Assembly: GCF_021991875.1 (NCBI RefSeq)
Contig: NZ_JAHLKR010000009.1
Span: 1-33,005 of the forward strand
DNA: 33,005 nt
Direction of reading: 5' to 3'
Source of the DNA: Mycetohabitans sp. B8
GTDB lineage: Bacteria > Pseudomonadota > Gammaproteobacteria > Burkholderiales > Burkholderiaceae
Shown: piece by piece, positions 16,986 to 24,220 of the stretch
How the letters are laid out: each line of letters starts with the position of its first letter
How positions within the stretch are numbered: the first letter of the stretch is position 1
The notes under the pieces: model-generated
What the model was told of the DNA's origin: nothing
Database searches by the model: none
The model's input: only the letters and a program-made list of their open reading frames with translations
Position numbers and translations under genes: made by a program

Positions 16986-17114
16986 TAGCGGTGGGGGCGA
17001 CGGGTCGGCAGCGGTAGGGCGACGGACCGGCAGAGGTAGAGCAACGGACTGGCAGCGGTGGGGCAATGGACCCGCAGCAGTGACAGTGACGGACCGGCAG
17101 CGGTGGGCGCGTGG
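16986..17114. repeat. Degenerate 22-23-bp minisatellite after uvrD
   Basis: Nearly six imperfect copies of a unit resembling CAGCGGTAGGGCGACGGACC plus GG. Boundaries by eye are 16986-17008, 17009-17030, 17031-17052, 17053-17074, 17075-17097 and a partial copy 17098-17114. Units are 22 or 23 bases, so the array is not frame-preserving. It begins about 8 bases past the uvrD stop and is non-coding as far as I can tell. Confidence 0.85.
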
Positions 17115-17162
17115 GGCCGTGGCACGGTCATGCGGCGGCGCTGCCGTGAACGTCACGACGGC

Positions 17163-17957
17163 TTACGCGGTAGGCTGCGGGCCAGCGCGCTGCTCGACGC
17201 CGAAACAGCCGCGATAGGTCGCGTAGAACGAGCAGTAGATCATCGTCCACAGGATCACGCTGACGGGCAACAGCGCGGTCAACGCGCCGCTCGTCAGGCC
17301 GAACGCGCTCAGCACGAAACCGAGCAGCAGCGACATCCCCATCAGGACCGCAAACCACGTGGCCAGATAGACGAGGAACGCGCCGCGGTTGCGCCAGCAG
17401 GCCATGAAGCTGAAGAACATCGCCTTGACGGGCGGCACGCGATGCCAGGCGGTCAGCAGTGGTGCGAACCAGAATAGCATCATCGTGGGCACGTAGAATA
17501 CGAAGCCGAGCGCGATACTGGAAAGGAACATGCCGCTGGAGGCGACGTCGTCATCCGGCTTCGCGTCGCTGACGAGCGTTTTCAGCAGTGAGCCGCCGTC
17601 GATCAGCGACGTCAGGAACAGACTCGCGGTGACCAGCACCAGATAGAGTAACCCAAGTTGCAACAGCTGCCGCGCGACGGCGCCGCCATGCGCGCGAAAG
17701 CCGGTAAACAGCGCAAGCGGCAAAACGTGCTTGCCGGCGATCACGTCGCGGCACGCGCTCATGAACCCGACGGACAAGCCTGGCGCGAGCATCAGCCACA
17801 GCGCGGAGCCGACTACTGGCACATGCGCGACAAGCATCATCGAGAACAAATAGGTGAAGAAGATCGCCAGGAAGCTCAGCGGGTTCTTGCGGAACAGCCA
17901 GATGCCTTGGCGGAACCAAACATAGCCGGATTTCGCGGGTGCCTCGATTAGTCGCAT
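17163..17957 (-). CDS. BPSS1780-like integral membrane protein
   Basis: This 264-residue inner-membrane protein starts MRLIEAPAKSGYVWFRQGIWLFRKNP, the typical opening of the Burkholderia BPSS1780-type membrane proteins. About six hydrophobic segments follow (LSFLAIFFTYLFSMMLVAHV, LLQLGLLYLVLVTASLFLTSL, MFLSSIALGFVFYVPTMMLF, FLVYLATWFAVLMGMSLLLG, LTALLPVSVILWTMIYCSFY). The molecular function is unknown. The ATG at 17957 lies 10 bases after the thrB stop, so it is very likely co-transcribed with thrB and probably with the DUF2782 gene further upstream. The open frame extends upstream to 18239, but that extension only overlaps thrB. Confidence 0.85.
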   Translation of the reverse strand: MRLIEAPAKSGYVWFRQGIWLFRKNPLSFLAIFFTYLFSMMLVAHVPVVGSALWLMLAPGLSVGFMSACRDVIAGKHVLPLALFTGFRAHGGAVARQLLQLGLLYLVLVTASLFLTSLIDGGSLLKTLVSDAKPDDDVASSGMFLSSIALGFVFYVPTMMLFWFAPLLTAWHRVPPVKAMFFSFMACWRNRGAFLVYLATWFAVLMGMSLLLGFVLSAFGLTSGALTALLPVSVILWTMIYCSFYATYRGCFGVEQRAGPQPTA

Positions 17958-17967
17958 AGGAGAGTCG

Positions 17968-18936
17968 TCAAACCCACGGCAACGCGTCTGCGCCGATGCG
18001 CTCGCGCAACACACGCTCGAAATGAGCGGGGTCGTGCGGCTTGAGCAGTTGAGCGTCGCGTGGCAAGTAAAAGTCATAGAGCCGGGATAGCCAGAAACGT
18101 AACGCACCGGCACGCAGCATGTCGCGCCAATGCCGCATCTCGGCCGGCGTGAACGGCCGTACAGTCTGGTACGCGCGCAGCAATGCCTGTGTTCGCGCAT
18201 CATCCAGGCAGCCGGTGTCCAGGTTGACGCACCAGTCATTGACGGTCACGGCGACATCGAACAACCACTTGTCACAGCCGGCGAAATAGAAGTCGAAGAA
18301 GCCGCCGAGCGTGTCACGTCCGTCGCGCGACACGAACAGCACGTTGTCGCGAAACAGGTCGCAGTGGCATGGCCCGCCGGGCAGCGCCGCGTAGTCGGGC
18401 GACGCGAAGAACGCCTGCTGATACGCCAATTCACTGACGAGTAACGGGTGCTGCGCATCGGTTACATAGGGCAACACCGCCGGGACATTGTCTTGCCACC
18501 AGGGCAGGCTGCGCAAATTCGGCTGGTGCATCGGGAAGTCGCGTCCGGCGACGTGCATTCGCGCCAGCATCTGCCCGACTTCGGCGCAGTGCGCAACCTG
18601 CGGTGCCAGCTGCGGCGAGCCGTCCAGCCGCGTCACGATCGCGGCGGGCTTGTCCATTAGCATGCTGAACAACGCGCCGTCGTCGCGGCGCATTGGGTCG
18701 GGCACCGGCACGTGATGCGCCGCCAGATGCCGCATCAATTCCAGGTAGAACGGCAACTCGTGCGCGGCGAGTTTCTCGAAGATCGTCAGTACGTATTTGC
18801 CAGTGGTTGTCGTCAAGAAAAAATTACTATTTTCGATTCCGGACGCAATGCCGCGAAAATCGATGATCTCGCCTATCGCGTAGTGCTGAACCCAGGCGGT
18901 GAGCCGGGCTTCGGGGACGGCGGTGAAAACGGCCAT
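17968..18936 (-). CDS. thrB: Homoserine kinase (ThrB2 type, APH-like fold)
   Basis: This 322-residue enzyme of the aminoglycoside-phosphotransferase-like homoserine kinase family phosphorylates L-homoserine on the route to threonine. The start [22 protein letters not shown] and the following [15 protein letters not shown] are family-typical. The catalytic loop is [12 protein letters not shown] (H-x-D-x4-N) and the metal-binding block is [17 protein letters not shown]. The length is normal. It is the middle gene of a minus-strand set: DUF2782 protein upstream, membrane protein 10 bases downstream. Confidence 0.93.
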   Translation of the reverse strand: MAVFTAVPEARLTAWVQHYAIGEIIDFRGIASGIENSNFFLTTTTGKYVLTIFEKLAAHELPFYLELMRHLAAHHVPVPDPMRRDDGALFSMLMDKPAAIVTRLDGSPQLAPQVAHCAEVGQMLARMHVAGRDFPMHQPNLRSLPWWQDNVPAVLPYVTDAQHPLLVSELAYQQAFFASPDYAALPGGPCHCDLFRDNVLFVSRDGRDTLGGFFDFYFAGCDKWLFDVAVTVNDWCVNLDTGCLDDARTQALLRAYQTVRPFTPAEMRHWRDMLRAGALRFWLSRLYDFYLPRDAQLLKPHDPAHFERVLRERIGADALPWV

Positions 18937-18998
18937 GCAGACGTCATTGGACAGGTTCGAAGGCTGCCGCCAGTGTGGGACGGCAGAGGTCCGCGCGC

Positions 18999-19019
18999 GG
19001 CCGGCATTCGGTGCCGGCC
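18999..19019 (-). terminator. Hairpin after the DUF2782 gene
   Basis: GGCCGGCA (18999-19006) pairs perfectly with TGCCGGCC (19012-19019) around TTCGG. It lies between the DUF2782 stop and the thrB start, and could attenuate or protect the transcript. There is no T run. Confidence 0.4.
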
Positions 19020-19028
19020 ACCGGGCGG

Positions 19029-19481
19029 TCAGTACTTGAGTTGCAAGGACGGCAGCCGCGTGGACGGCTTGCCGCTCTCGTGCACTTGCGGCGAGACATC
19101 CGGCGAGGCGCTCATCTGGTAGCGTGTGCCGAAATTCGAATGAACCTGGATTTCGACCGGCTTGCCACGATCGCGATATTCGGTGATCGACGTACCGTTC
19201 GGACTCTTTTCATAGAAGCTCGGCGTGCGCGGCGCATTAAATTGCACCGTCGAATGCGCGACGCCGGCCGGCCGGTTGATTGCCTTCAGATTTGGCAAGC
19301 CGACGGCCTCGTTCTCATCCTGCGGCGTGGCGGTGACCGGCGTTGCCGCGGCGTCCGGTTGGGGCGCACTCGCCGCGGCGACCATCGTGGTGGCCAGCGC
19401 CAGGGTGGCCGGCACCAGCACGATCGCGAACCGGGTCGCGCCGCGAGGGATTGCGCCAAGCGCAGTGTGGAACGGCTTCAT
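19029..19481 (-). CDS. DUF2782 family protein, probably exported
   Basis: This 150-residue protein has an N-terminal hydrophobic stretch ([22 protein letters not shown]) that looks like a signal peptide or signal anchor. A Pro/Thr/Ala-rich linker follows, then the conserved DUF2782 part with [26 protein letters not shown]. Small proteins of this type lie next to thrB and polA in many betaproteobacteria; function is unknown. ATG 19481 is preceded by a Shine-Dalgarno-like GGAG; an upstream in-frame start at 19577 would add 32 residues without homology and was not chosen. Confidence 0.8.
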   Translation of the reverse strand: MKPFHTALGAIPRGATRFAIVLVPATLALATTMVAAASAPQPDAAATPVTATPQDENEAVGLPNLKAINRPAGVAHSTVQFNAPRTPSFYEKSPNGTSITEYRDRGKPVEIQVHSNFGTRYQMSASPDVSPQVHESGKPSTRLPSLQLKY

Positions 19482-19678
19482 GACAGTTCTCCGAGACGGT
19501 AAAGCGATTTTATCAAACCAGCGTACATCATAGGCACCAGCGTGATGCCGTCGCCGCGTTTTTTTCGTGTCCCGCATCGCAGCCGTGTTCCGTGATAATG
19601 TGGGTTGGCGCCGGTCGGCACGGGCCCGGGTGCGCTCCCGCCCCTAGGCCGTTGCGCCTGCTCCGAGGAAATCGAATA

Positions 19679-21184
19679 ATGAATGTGATCAACGCGTCTG
19701 CCACGTTTTGCACCGAAGCCTTCGACGATCCCACCGCGGCGGTCGAGCGGCTCTCCGCTATTTATGATGCTAGTAGTGCATCGCTGCGCGATGCATTCGA
19801 ACGGTATCGGCGCGGCGAGCGCATTGAGGCGCGTATCCGCGCCTGTTATCCGTTCGTGCGGATTCGCACGGACGTCAATACGCATATCGATTCACGCCAC
19901 TCGTATGGCTTCGTTGCGGGCCCCGGCGTCTATGAAACCACGGTGACCCGGCCAGACTTATTCGCCGACTATTATTGCGAACAACTGAGACTGCTCGTGA
20001 GGAACCATAAGGCGTCGATCGAGATTGGGGTGTCGCGGCAGCCCATTCCGATCCACTTTGCGTTTGCGGAAGGTATCCACTTGGAGGGCGAGCTGGACGT
20101 GAACCGCCTGCGGCAGATGCGCGACCTCTTTGATACGCCGGATTTGTCGCTGCTGGACGACCGCATTGTCAACGGCACGTACGAGACGCCGTCTGGCGAA
20201 CCACACCCGCTGGCCCTGTTCACAGCGGCGCGAGTGGACTTTTCGCTGCACCGGCTGCGTCACTATACGGCGACGTCGCCGATTCACTTTCAGAATTACG
20301 TGCTTTACACGAATTACCAGTTCTACATTGACCAGTTCGTCAAGTTTGGTCGTTCGCTGATGGCGCGCGCTGACGATGCGCACGAGCGCGCGTATCGCAG
20401 CGAATACGTTGCGTTCGTCGAGCCCGGTGACGTGATCACGTACAACGCGAACCTGGGCGAGCAGCCGGAACAGGGGCTGCCGGTGGCGCGCATGCCGCAG
20501 ATGCCCGCGTACCACTTGAAGCGTGCCGATGGCAGCGGCATCACGATGATCAATATCGGCGTGGGGCCGTCCAATGCGAAGACGATCACCGATCACGTTG
20601 CGGTGCTGCGTCCGCACGCGTGGATCATGCTCGGGCACTGCGCCGGCTTGCGCAATACGCAGCGGCTCGGGGACTACGTGCTCGCGCATGGTTATGTGCG
20701 CGAGGACCACGTGCTCGACGACGACTTGCCGCTGTGGGTGCCGGTGCCCGCGTTGGCCGAGGTGCAGGTGGCGCTGGAGCGGGCCGTCGCACAGGTCACA
20801 CGGCTCGAGGGCGTCGAGCTTAAGCGCGTCATGCGCACCGGCACGGTTGCTACCACGGACAATCGCAACTGGGAACTGCGCGATCATCGCGAACCGGTAC
20901 TGCGGCTGTCGCAAAGCCGGGCAATCGCGCTCGACATGGAGAGCGCGACGATCGCGGCGAACGGTTTTCGCTTCCGCGTGCCGTACGGCACGTTGCTGTG
21001 CGTGTCCGACAAGCCGTTGCACGGCGAGTTGAAGTTGCCGGGCATGGCGGATCAGTTCTACCGTGCGCAGGTGGACCAGCACCTGCAGATCGGCGTGAAG
21101 GCGATGGAGTTGCTGCGCACCAACGGACTGGACCAACTGCACAGCCGCAAGCTGCGTAGCTTTGCTGAGGTGGCGTTCCAGTAG
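19679..21184 (+). CDS. amn: AMP nucleosidase
   Basis: This 501-residue enzyme hydrolyses AMP to adenine and ribose-5-phosphate, helping control adenylate pools. The N-terminal regulatory part (FCTEAFDDPTAAVERLSAIYD, YPFVRIRTDVNTHIDSRHSYGFVAGPG) is followed by the phosphorylase-type catalytic domain (GSGITMINIGVGPSNAKTITDHVAVLRPHAWIMLGHCAGLR; ALDMESATIAANGFRFRVPYGTLLCVSDKPLHGE). It is close in length to the E. coli enzyme. ATG 19679 follows a GAGGA Shine-Dalgarno; an open extension to 19592 was not used. It is divergent from the DUF2782 gene, with about 200 bases between starts. Confidence 0.95.
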   Translation: MNVINASATFCTEAFDDPTAAVERLSAIYDASSASLRDAFERYRRGERIEARIRACYPFVRIRTDVNTHIDSRHSYGFVAGPGVYETTVTRPDLFADYYCEQLRLLVRNHKASIEIGVSRQPIPIHFAFAEGIHLEGELDVNRLRQMRDLFDTPDLSLLDDRIVNGTYETPSGEPHPLALFTAARVDFSLHRLRHYTATSPIHFQNYVLYTNYQFYIDQFVKFGRSLMARADDAHERAYRSEYVAFVEPGDVITYNANLGEQPEQGLPVARMPQMPAYHLKRADGSGITMINIGVGPSNAKTITDHVAVLRPHAWIMLGHCAGLRNTQRLGDYVLAHGYVREDHVLDDDLPLWVPVPALAEVQVALERAVAQVTRLEGVELKRVMRTGTVATTDNRNWELRDHREPVLRLSQSRAIALDMESATIAANGFRFRVPYGTLLCVSDKPLHGELKLPGMADQFYRAQVDQHLQIGVKAMELLRTNGLDQLHSRKLRSFAEVAFQ

Positions 21185-21197
21185 TCACGCCTTATGA

Positions 21198-21227
21198 GGC
21201 GGGGAATTGGCGATCCCGCCCGCTTTT
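21198..21227 (+). terminator. Possible intrinsic terminator of amn
   Basis: GGCGGG (21198-21203) pairs with CCCGCC (21215-21220) and is followed by CGCTTTT, starting 14 bases after the amn stop. The stem is short and the T tract is only four bases. Confidence 0.4.
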
Positions 21228-21393
21228 GCTTCGTCTAGCTTATTTGGGGGAGCAATAAGTGCGCTTGATCGGCATAGGTGGAACACGTGCGACTTCCCGA
21301 GCCTTTGCGTCATGCGCAGTCATTCCTTCACTCGTGTGGCTAGCCGGCTTTGGGCCAACTCGAACATTTGCGCTTTAAATTTCGGCGGTTTCA

Positions 21394-21600
21394 TCAAACC
21401 TGTGCCGTTACGTGCAATTGCAGCCCGAGCGTTTTAATCACTTTTAAAATGGTTCCAAAGCTTGGGCCGCCGTCGCTTGACAGCGCCTGGTATAGGTCCT
21501 CCCGTGTCAGGCCTGCATCTAGTCACATCCATGCGAGTCATTCCCACGAAGCGCACTGACCATCGTCTAATCGCTCGAACCAAGCGTTTCATCACGACGC
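21394..21600 (-). pseudogene. Remnant of an addiction-module antidote (HigA/COG3636-like)
   Basis: On the minus strand, 21522 down to 21394 encodes DAGLTREDLYQALSSDGGPS followed by FGTILKVIKTLGLQLHVTAQ and a stop. This is the helix-turn-helix C-terminus of small addiction-module antidote proteins (about 100 residues). It is interrupted by an in-frame stop at 21523-21525. A preceding piece (GMTRMDVTR) that looks like the adjoining upstream part lies in another frame, so at least one frameshift has occurred. The N-terminal half is not recognisable, nor is the partner toxin, which would be expected upstream on the minus strand. Confidence 0.65.
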
Positions 21601-21788
21601 TGTTCTGCTCCGGCTGCACACGCGTGGGCGGCCGCTGCTTGGCCATCCCTTCGCTTCTACAACACGGCGACTTATCTTCTTGCCAACACAACTTATAGGC
21701 GTCGCTTCATTAACGTAGAAGCATTGGCCGGTTGACACGTCTCTTTGTCGGCGCGCTTGCATCGCCCCTACGATGTCGCGTAGCTTGT

Positions 21789-21879
21789 CCACCGGCTTAT
21801 TCCACCGGCTTATTCCACCGGCTTATTCCACCGGCTTATTCCACCGGCTTATTCCACCGGCTTATTCCACCGGCTTATG
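21789..21879. repeat. Seven-copy 13-bp tandem repeat upstream of the F-box-like gene
   Basis: The unit CCACCGGCTTATT is repeated head to tail: six perfect copies (21789-21866) and a seventh with one mismatch at its last base (21867-21879). There are no spacers, so this is not CRISPR. The array ends about 120 bases before the ATG of the F-box-like gene. The 13-base unit is one full period per copy with no frame preservation, unlike the coding repeats in this window. Perfect identity between copies suggests recent expansion. Confidence 0.95.
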
Positions 21880-21999
21880 CTACCCGCCAAAGAACTCACA
21901 CTTACGACGTATCGCTGCGCGTCTTTACCTACTTTTCGCTAGCCTGTTACACAGCTTCGCTACGCGTGGTGTCTTTTTTACTGATCGCTGAGTTTGCCG

Positions 22000-23355
22000 A
22001 TGGACTTCGATTTGAATGCCGCTTTGAACGACTACCAAGCCTACATGTGTGCATTGGAGTCGTGCCCGCAGCCTGCCGCATCGGCCCTCCCGCCGACACT
22101 GAAACTGACAAGCGGTGAACTGGCGAGCCCGCCTGCCAGCCGACCCACGACATATCGTGACCTGCCGCGTGAACTGATTGAGCAGGTCGGTGACTACGTG
22201 CCCGTTCAAGACGTGGGAAGTTTTTCAGCAGTCGATCGTCGCACGTACCATGCGATGCAAAGTCGGCGCGTAGTCTACCGCTACTGGCAACGAGCCAACC
22301 AAGCCGTGAGCCTCGCGTCAGTCAACCAGCTGCTCAGTGAGATGGACGGCACGCTCGCCGATCCGGCGCAGCACGTCGAGCCGCTTGACGCGCTGCGCCA
22401 GCGTTTGGAAGCGTTGCCGTATCGCGAGCAAGGCGAAGCCTTCAAGCGCGTGTACGCGGCGGCGCAGCGCATTCCGAAGGATGGCGTGCAGATACAGAAA
22501 GCGCTGTTGTTGCGCTCATTGCCCGGTTTTCATTGGAGCCATCGGGCTGAATTATTCGACTTCGCTTACGCACTGGCGCAGTGGCGTGCGACCGAAGAGG
22601 ACAATGTTTGGACGGAACTCGCTGGCAGTTTGGGGTCCTTATTGTTTGGCTCAGCTGAGTTTGTTGAGCGTTATCAGGCGCTTGTGGCTCGGCTTGCGTC
22701 CTTGAGGGTGTCCGAGAAAGCGGAGCTGATCCCGGTATTGTGTCGGCAAATGATTCGCTTTCGTGCAAGCGACGACCGCCGCCCTAGGCTGTATGCGGTG
22801 TTACGCGGACATGCGTTGCAGCTGCCACCCTCTCATCAAGGCGCATCGGTTGGCATGTTAGCCAGTACCATATGGGTTTTGCCGAAAGCGGAGCGGCTCG
22901 CACAGTACACGCAGCTGCGTGATGTGGCACTGTCGCTGCCTGAGGAGCAGTTGGGCGTTGCGCTACGCGATCTTCCAGAGGGGTTGACGGATTTACCGCG
23001 CGAGCACCACGCACACGAACTCCAGTTACTGGAGCCGGCATTATTGCGCGTACTGCCAGCGCAGCGCGCGCAGGCCGCACTCGGTCTACTCATGTATACC
23101 CACAGACTGGACGATGCACTGGTAAAGTCGGTTTGGCAGCAGGGGTTGAGTCTATTGAATGGCACGGGCGAAGCCGCCTTATGCGATGTGCTTAGCAGAC
23201 TTCGGTTCGCGGGTGCGCTAGATAACTTAGACGATCGTCAATGGAATATAACGAGGGTTGAGATTACCCGCTTTATGGAAGCCAACCGGTTCTCTGAGCT
23301 GGCCCGGGCGCGATTCCAGGACAGCGTGCCTTGGCTCAGAAGTTGGCCACATTAA
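22000..23355 (+). CDS. F-box-like protein with helical repeats, candidate host-directed effector
   Basis: This is a 451-residue protein I cannot assign to a named family. Residues 1-50 are Ala/Pro/Ser-rich with no Sec signal. Residues 52-92 read YRDLPRELIEQVGDYVPVQD then VGSFSAVDRRTYHAM, fitting the F-box pattern (L-P-x-E-L, then a hydrophobic helix, then D-hydrophobic-x-x-hydrophobic-S-x-V-x-R), the motif that binds Skp1 in eukaryotic SCF ubiquitin ligases. From about residue 130 onward it is rich in Leu, Ala and Arg, with recurring L-P followed by charged helices (EALPYREQGEAF, VLPKAERLAQY, SLPEEQLGVAL, VLPAQRAQAAL), suggesting helical repeats. There are no membrane segments. ATG 22000 is preferred over TTG 21994; no good Shine-Dalgarno is seen. 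GC content is visibly below the neighbours. F-box proteins in bacteria are mostly secreted effectors; secretion here is inference. Confidence 0.75.
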   Translation: MDFDLNAALNDYQAYMCALESCPQPAASALPPTLKLTSGELASPPASRPTTYRDLPRELIEQVGDYVPVQDVGSFSAVDRRTYHAMQSRRVVYRYWQRANQAVSLASVNQLLSEMDGTLADPAQHVEPLDALRQRLEALPYREQGEAFKRVYAAAQRIPKDGVQIQKALLLRSLPGFHWSHRAELFDFAYALAQWRATEEDNVWTELAGSLGSLLFGSAEFVERYQALVARLASLRVSEKAELIPVLCRQMIRFRASDDRRPRLYAVLRGHALQLPPSHQGASVGMLASTIWVLPKAERLAQYTQLRDVALSLPEEQLGVALRDLPEGLTDLPREHHAHELQLLEPALLRVLPAQRAQAALGLLMYTHRLDDALVKSVWQQGLSLLNGTGEAALCDVLSRLRFAGALDNLDDRQWNITRVEITRFMEANRFSELARARFQDSVPWLRSWPH

Positions 23356-23421
23356 CCTGCGGCTGAACCCGCATGCTTTGTTTATCCGGGGAACCTTCGC
23401 GAGGCGGACACAGTGATGCCA

Positions 23422-23449
23422 GTTCACCAACTACATTCAAGTGGTGAAC
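23422..23449 (+). terminator. Hairpin downstream of the F-box-like gene
   Basis: GTTCACCA (23422-23429) pairs with TGGTGAAC (23442-23449) around a 12-base loop, in the gap between two converging stops. No T run follows. It could end transcription from either side. Confidence 0.4.
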
Positions 23450-23466
23450 CCTCACCCTAGTAGCGC

Positions 23467-24219
23467 CTACAAGTAGAACATCCGGTCTTCATCGCTCTTG
23501 GCCGGAGGCTGTGCTGCGCCCTCGGCCGGCGCCCGCTCCTCGTAGAATGCGAGTACGGCCTCGAGCACCTGATCTGGCTCGTCGATTACCTGCATCAACT
23601 TGACGTCGTGTGGGCCGATCAGTCCCATCGGCTCGAGCGAGTCGCGGAACCAGTCCAGCAGACCCTTCCAGAACGTGGAGCCGACCAGGATAATCGGCAC
23701 ATGGCGCGATTTCTTCGTCTGGATCAGCGTCAGCACTTCCGCAAGCTCGTCGAGCGTGCCGAACCCGCCGGGCATGACGATCACCGCGTCAGAGTTTTTT
23801 ACGAACGTGACCTTGCGGGTGAAGAAATGCCTGAAGCGCAGTGAGATGTCCTGGTATCGGTTGCCGCTTTGCTCATGCGGCAACTCGATGTTCAGGCCGA
23901 CCGAAGGCGCTTTGCCCGCGTGCGCGCCTTTGTTGGCGGCTTCCATGATGCCGGGGCCGCCGCCGGAGATCACCGCAAAGCCGGCATCGGACAGCTTGCG
24001 GGCAATCTGCGTGGCGAGCTTGTAGTACGGCGAGTTCGGCTTGAGCCGGGCAGAACCGTAGATGCTGATGGCCGGGCGGATTTCCGACAGGTACTCGGTC
24101 GCCTCGATAAACTCTGCCATAATCGTAAACATCTGCCACGATGCGCGGGCCTTCTTGGCTGTCGCGCGCTCTTGATCTGCGAGTGAACGCAGACTCGGAA
24201 TCACTTTTCTCTTGGTCAT
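23467..24219 (-). CDS. LOG-family protein (TIGR00730, nucleotide 5'-monophosphate phosphoribohydrolase type)
   Basis: This 250-residue cytoplasmic protein has the two LOG signatures: GGGPGIMEAANKGA (residues 86-99) and PGGFGTLDE (150-158). LOG proteins cleave cytokinin ribotides or other nucleoside monophosphates into base and ribose-5-phosphate; in bacteria the true substrate is often unclear. The length is longer than the smallest LOG proteins because of an N-terminal helical extension (LADQERATAKKARASWQMFTIMAEF), as in the type II form. Its ATG lies back to back with that of polA, one base apart, so its promoter must lie inside polA or its ribosome entry is unusual. The stop lies about 110 bases from the F-box-like gene stop. 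Confidence 0.9.
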   Translation of the reverse strand: MTKRKVIPSLRSLADQERATAKKARASWQMFTIMAEFIEATEYLSEIRPAISIYGSARLKPNSPYYKLATQIARKLSDAGFAVISGGGPGIMEAANKGAHAGKAPSVGLNIELPHEQSGNRYQDISLRFRHFFTRKVTFVKNSDAVIVMPGGFGTLDELAEVLTLIQTKKSRHVPIILVGSTFWKGLLDWFRDSLEPMGLIGPHDVKLMQVIDEPDQVLEAVLAFYEERAPAEGAAQPPAKSDEDRMFYL

Positions 24220-24220
24220 A

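Larger units (their letters stand above)
21185..21999. other. Anomalous 0.8-kb intergenic stretch with remnants and repeats
   Basis: This gap is clearly more AT-rich than the flanking genes. It contains a possible amn terminator hairpin, a decayed addiction-module antidote on the minus strand, and a 13-bp tandem array. Other open frames here are short and unrecognisable. The pattern fits old mobile or horizontally gained DNA, but no insertion-sequence ends or integrase were found. Confidence 0.6.

Noticed and set aside
19958-21142. 394-codon open frame antisense to amn
   Set aside because: It lies entirely opposite the intact amn gene and has shadow-type composition.
21592-21792. Short minus-strand frame upstream of the antidote remnant as the partner toxin
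   Set aside because: The sequence does not resemble HigB/RelE-type toxins, so no toxin call is made.
21789-21879. Possible CRISPR array
   Set aside because: The repeats are 13 bp and directly adjacent with no spacers, and no cas genes are present.
21935-21959. TTCG pair resembling the hrpII box (TTCG-N16-TTCG) upstream of the F-box-like gene
   Set aside because: The spacing is 17 bases, not 16, and TTCG is common in this DNA. It would be interesting if a type III regulator tolerates N17, but it is not supported as is.
21732-22118. Open frame translating the 13-bp array into a repeated peptide (AYSTGLFHRLIPP)
   Set aside because: The repetition simply follows from the DNA repeat; there is no recognisable domain and it overlaps the F-box-like gene start.
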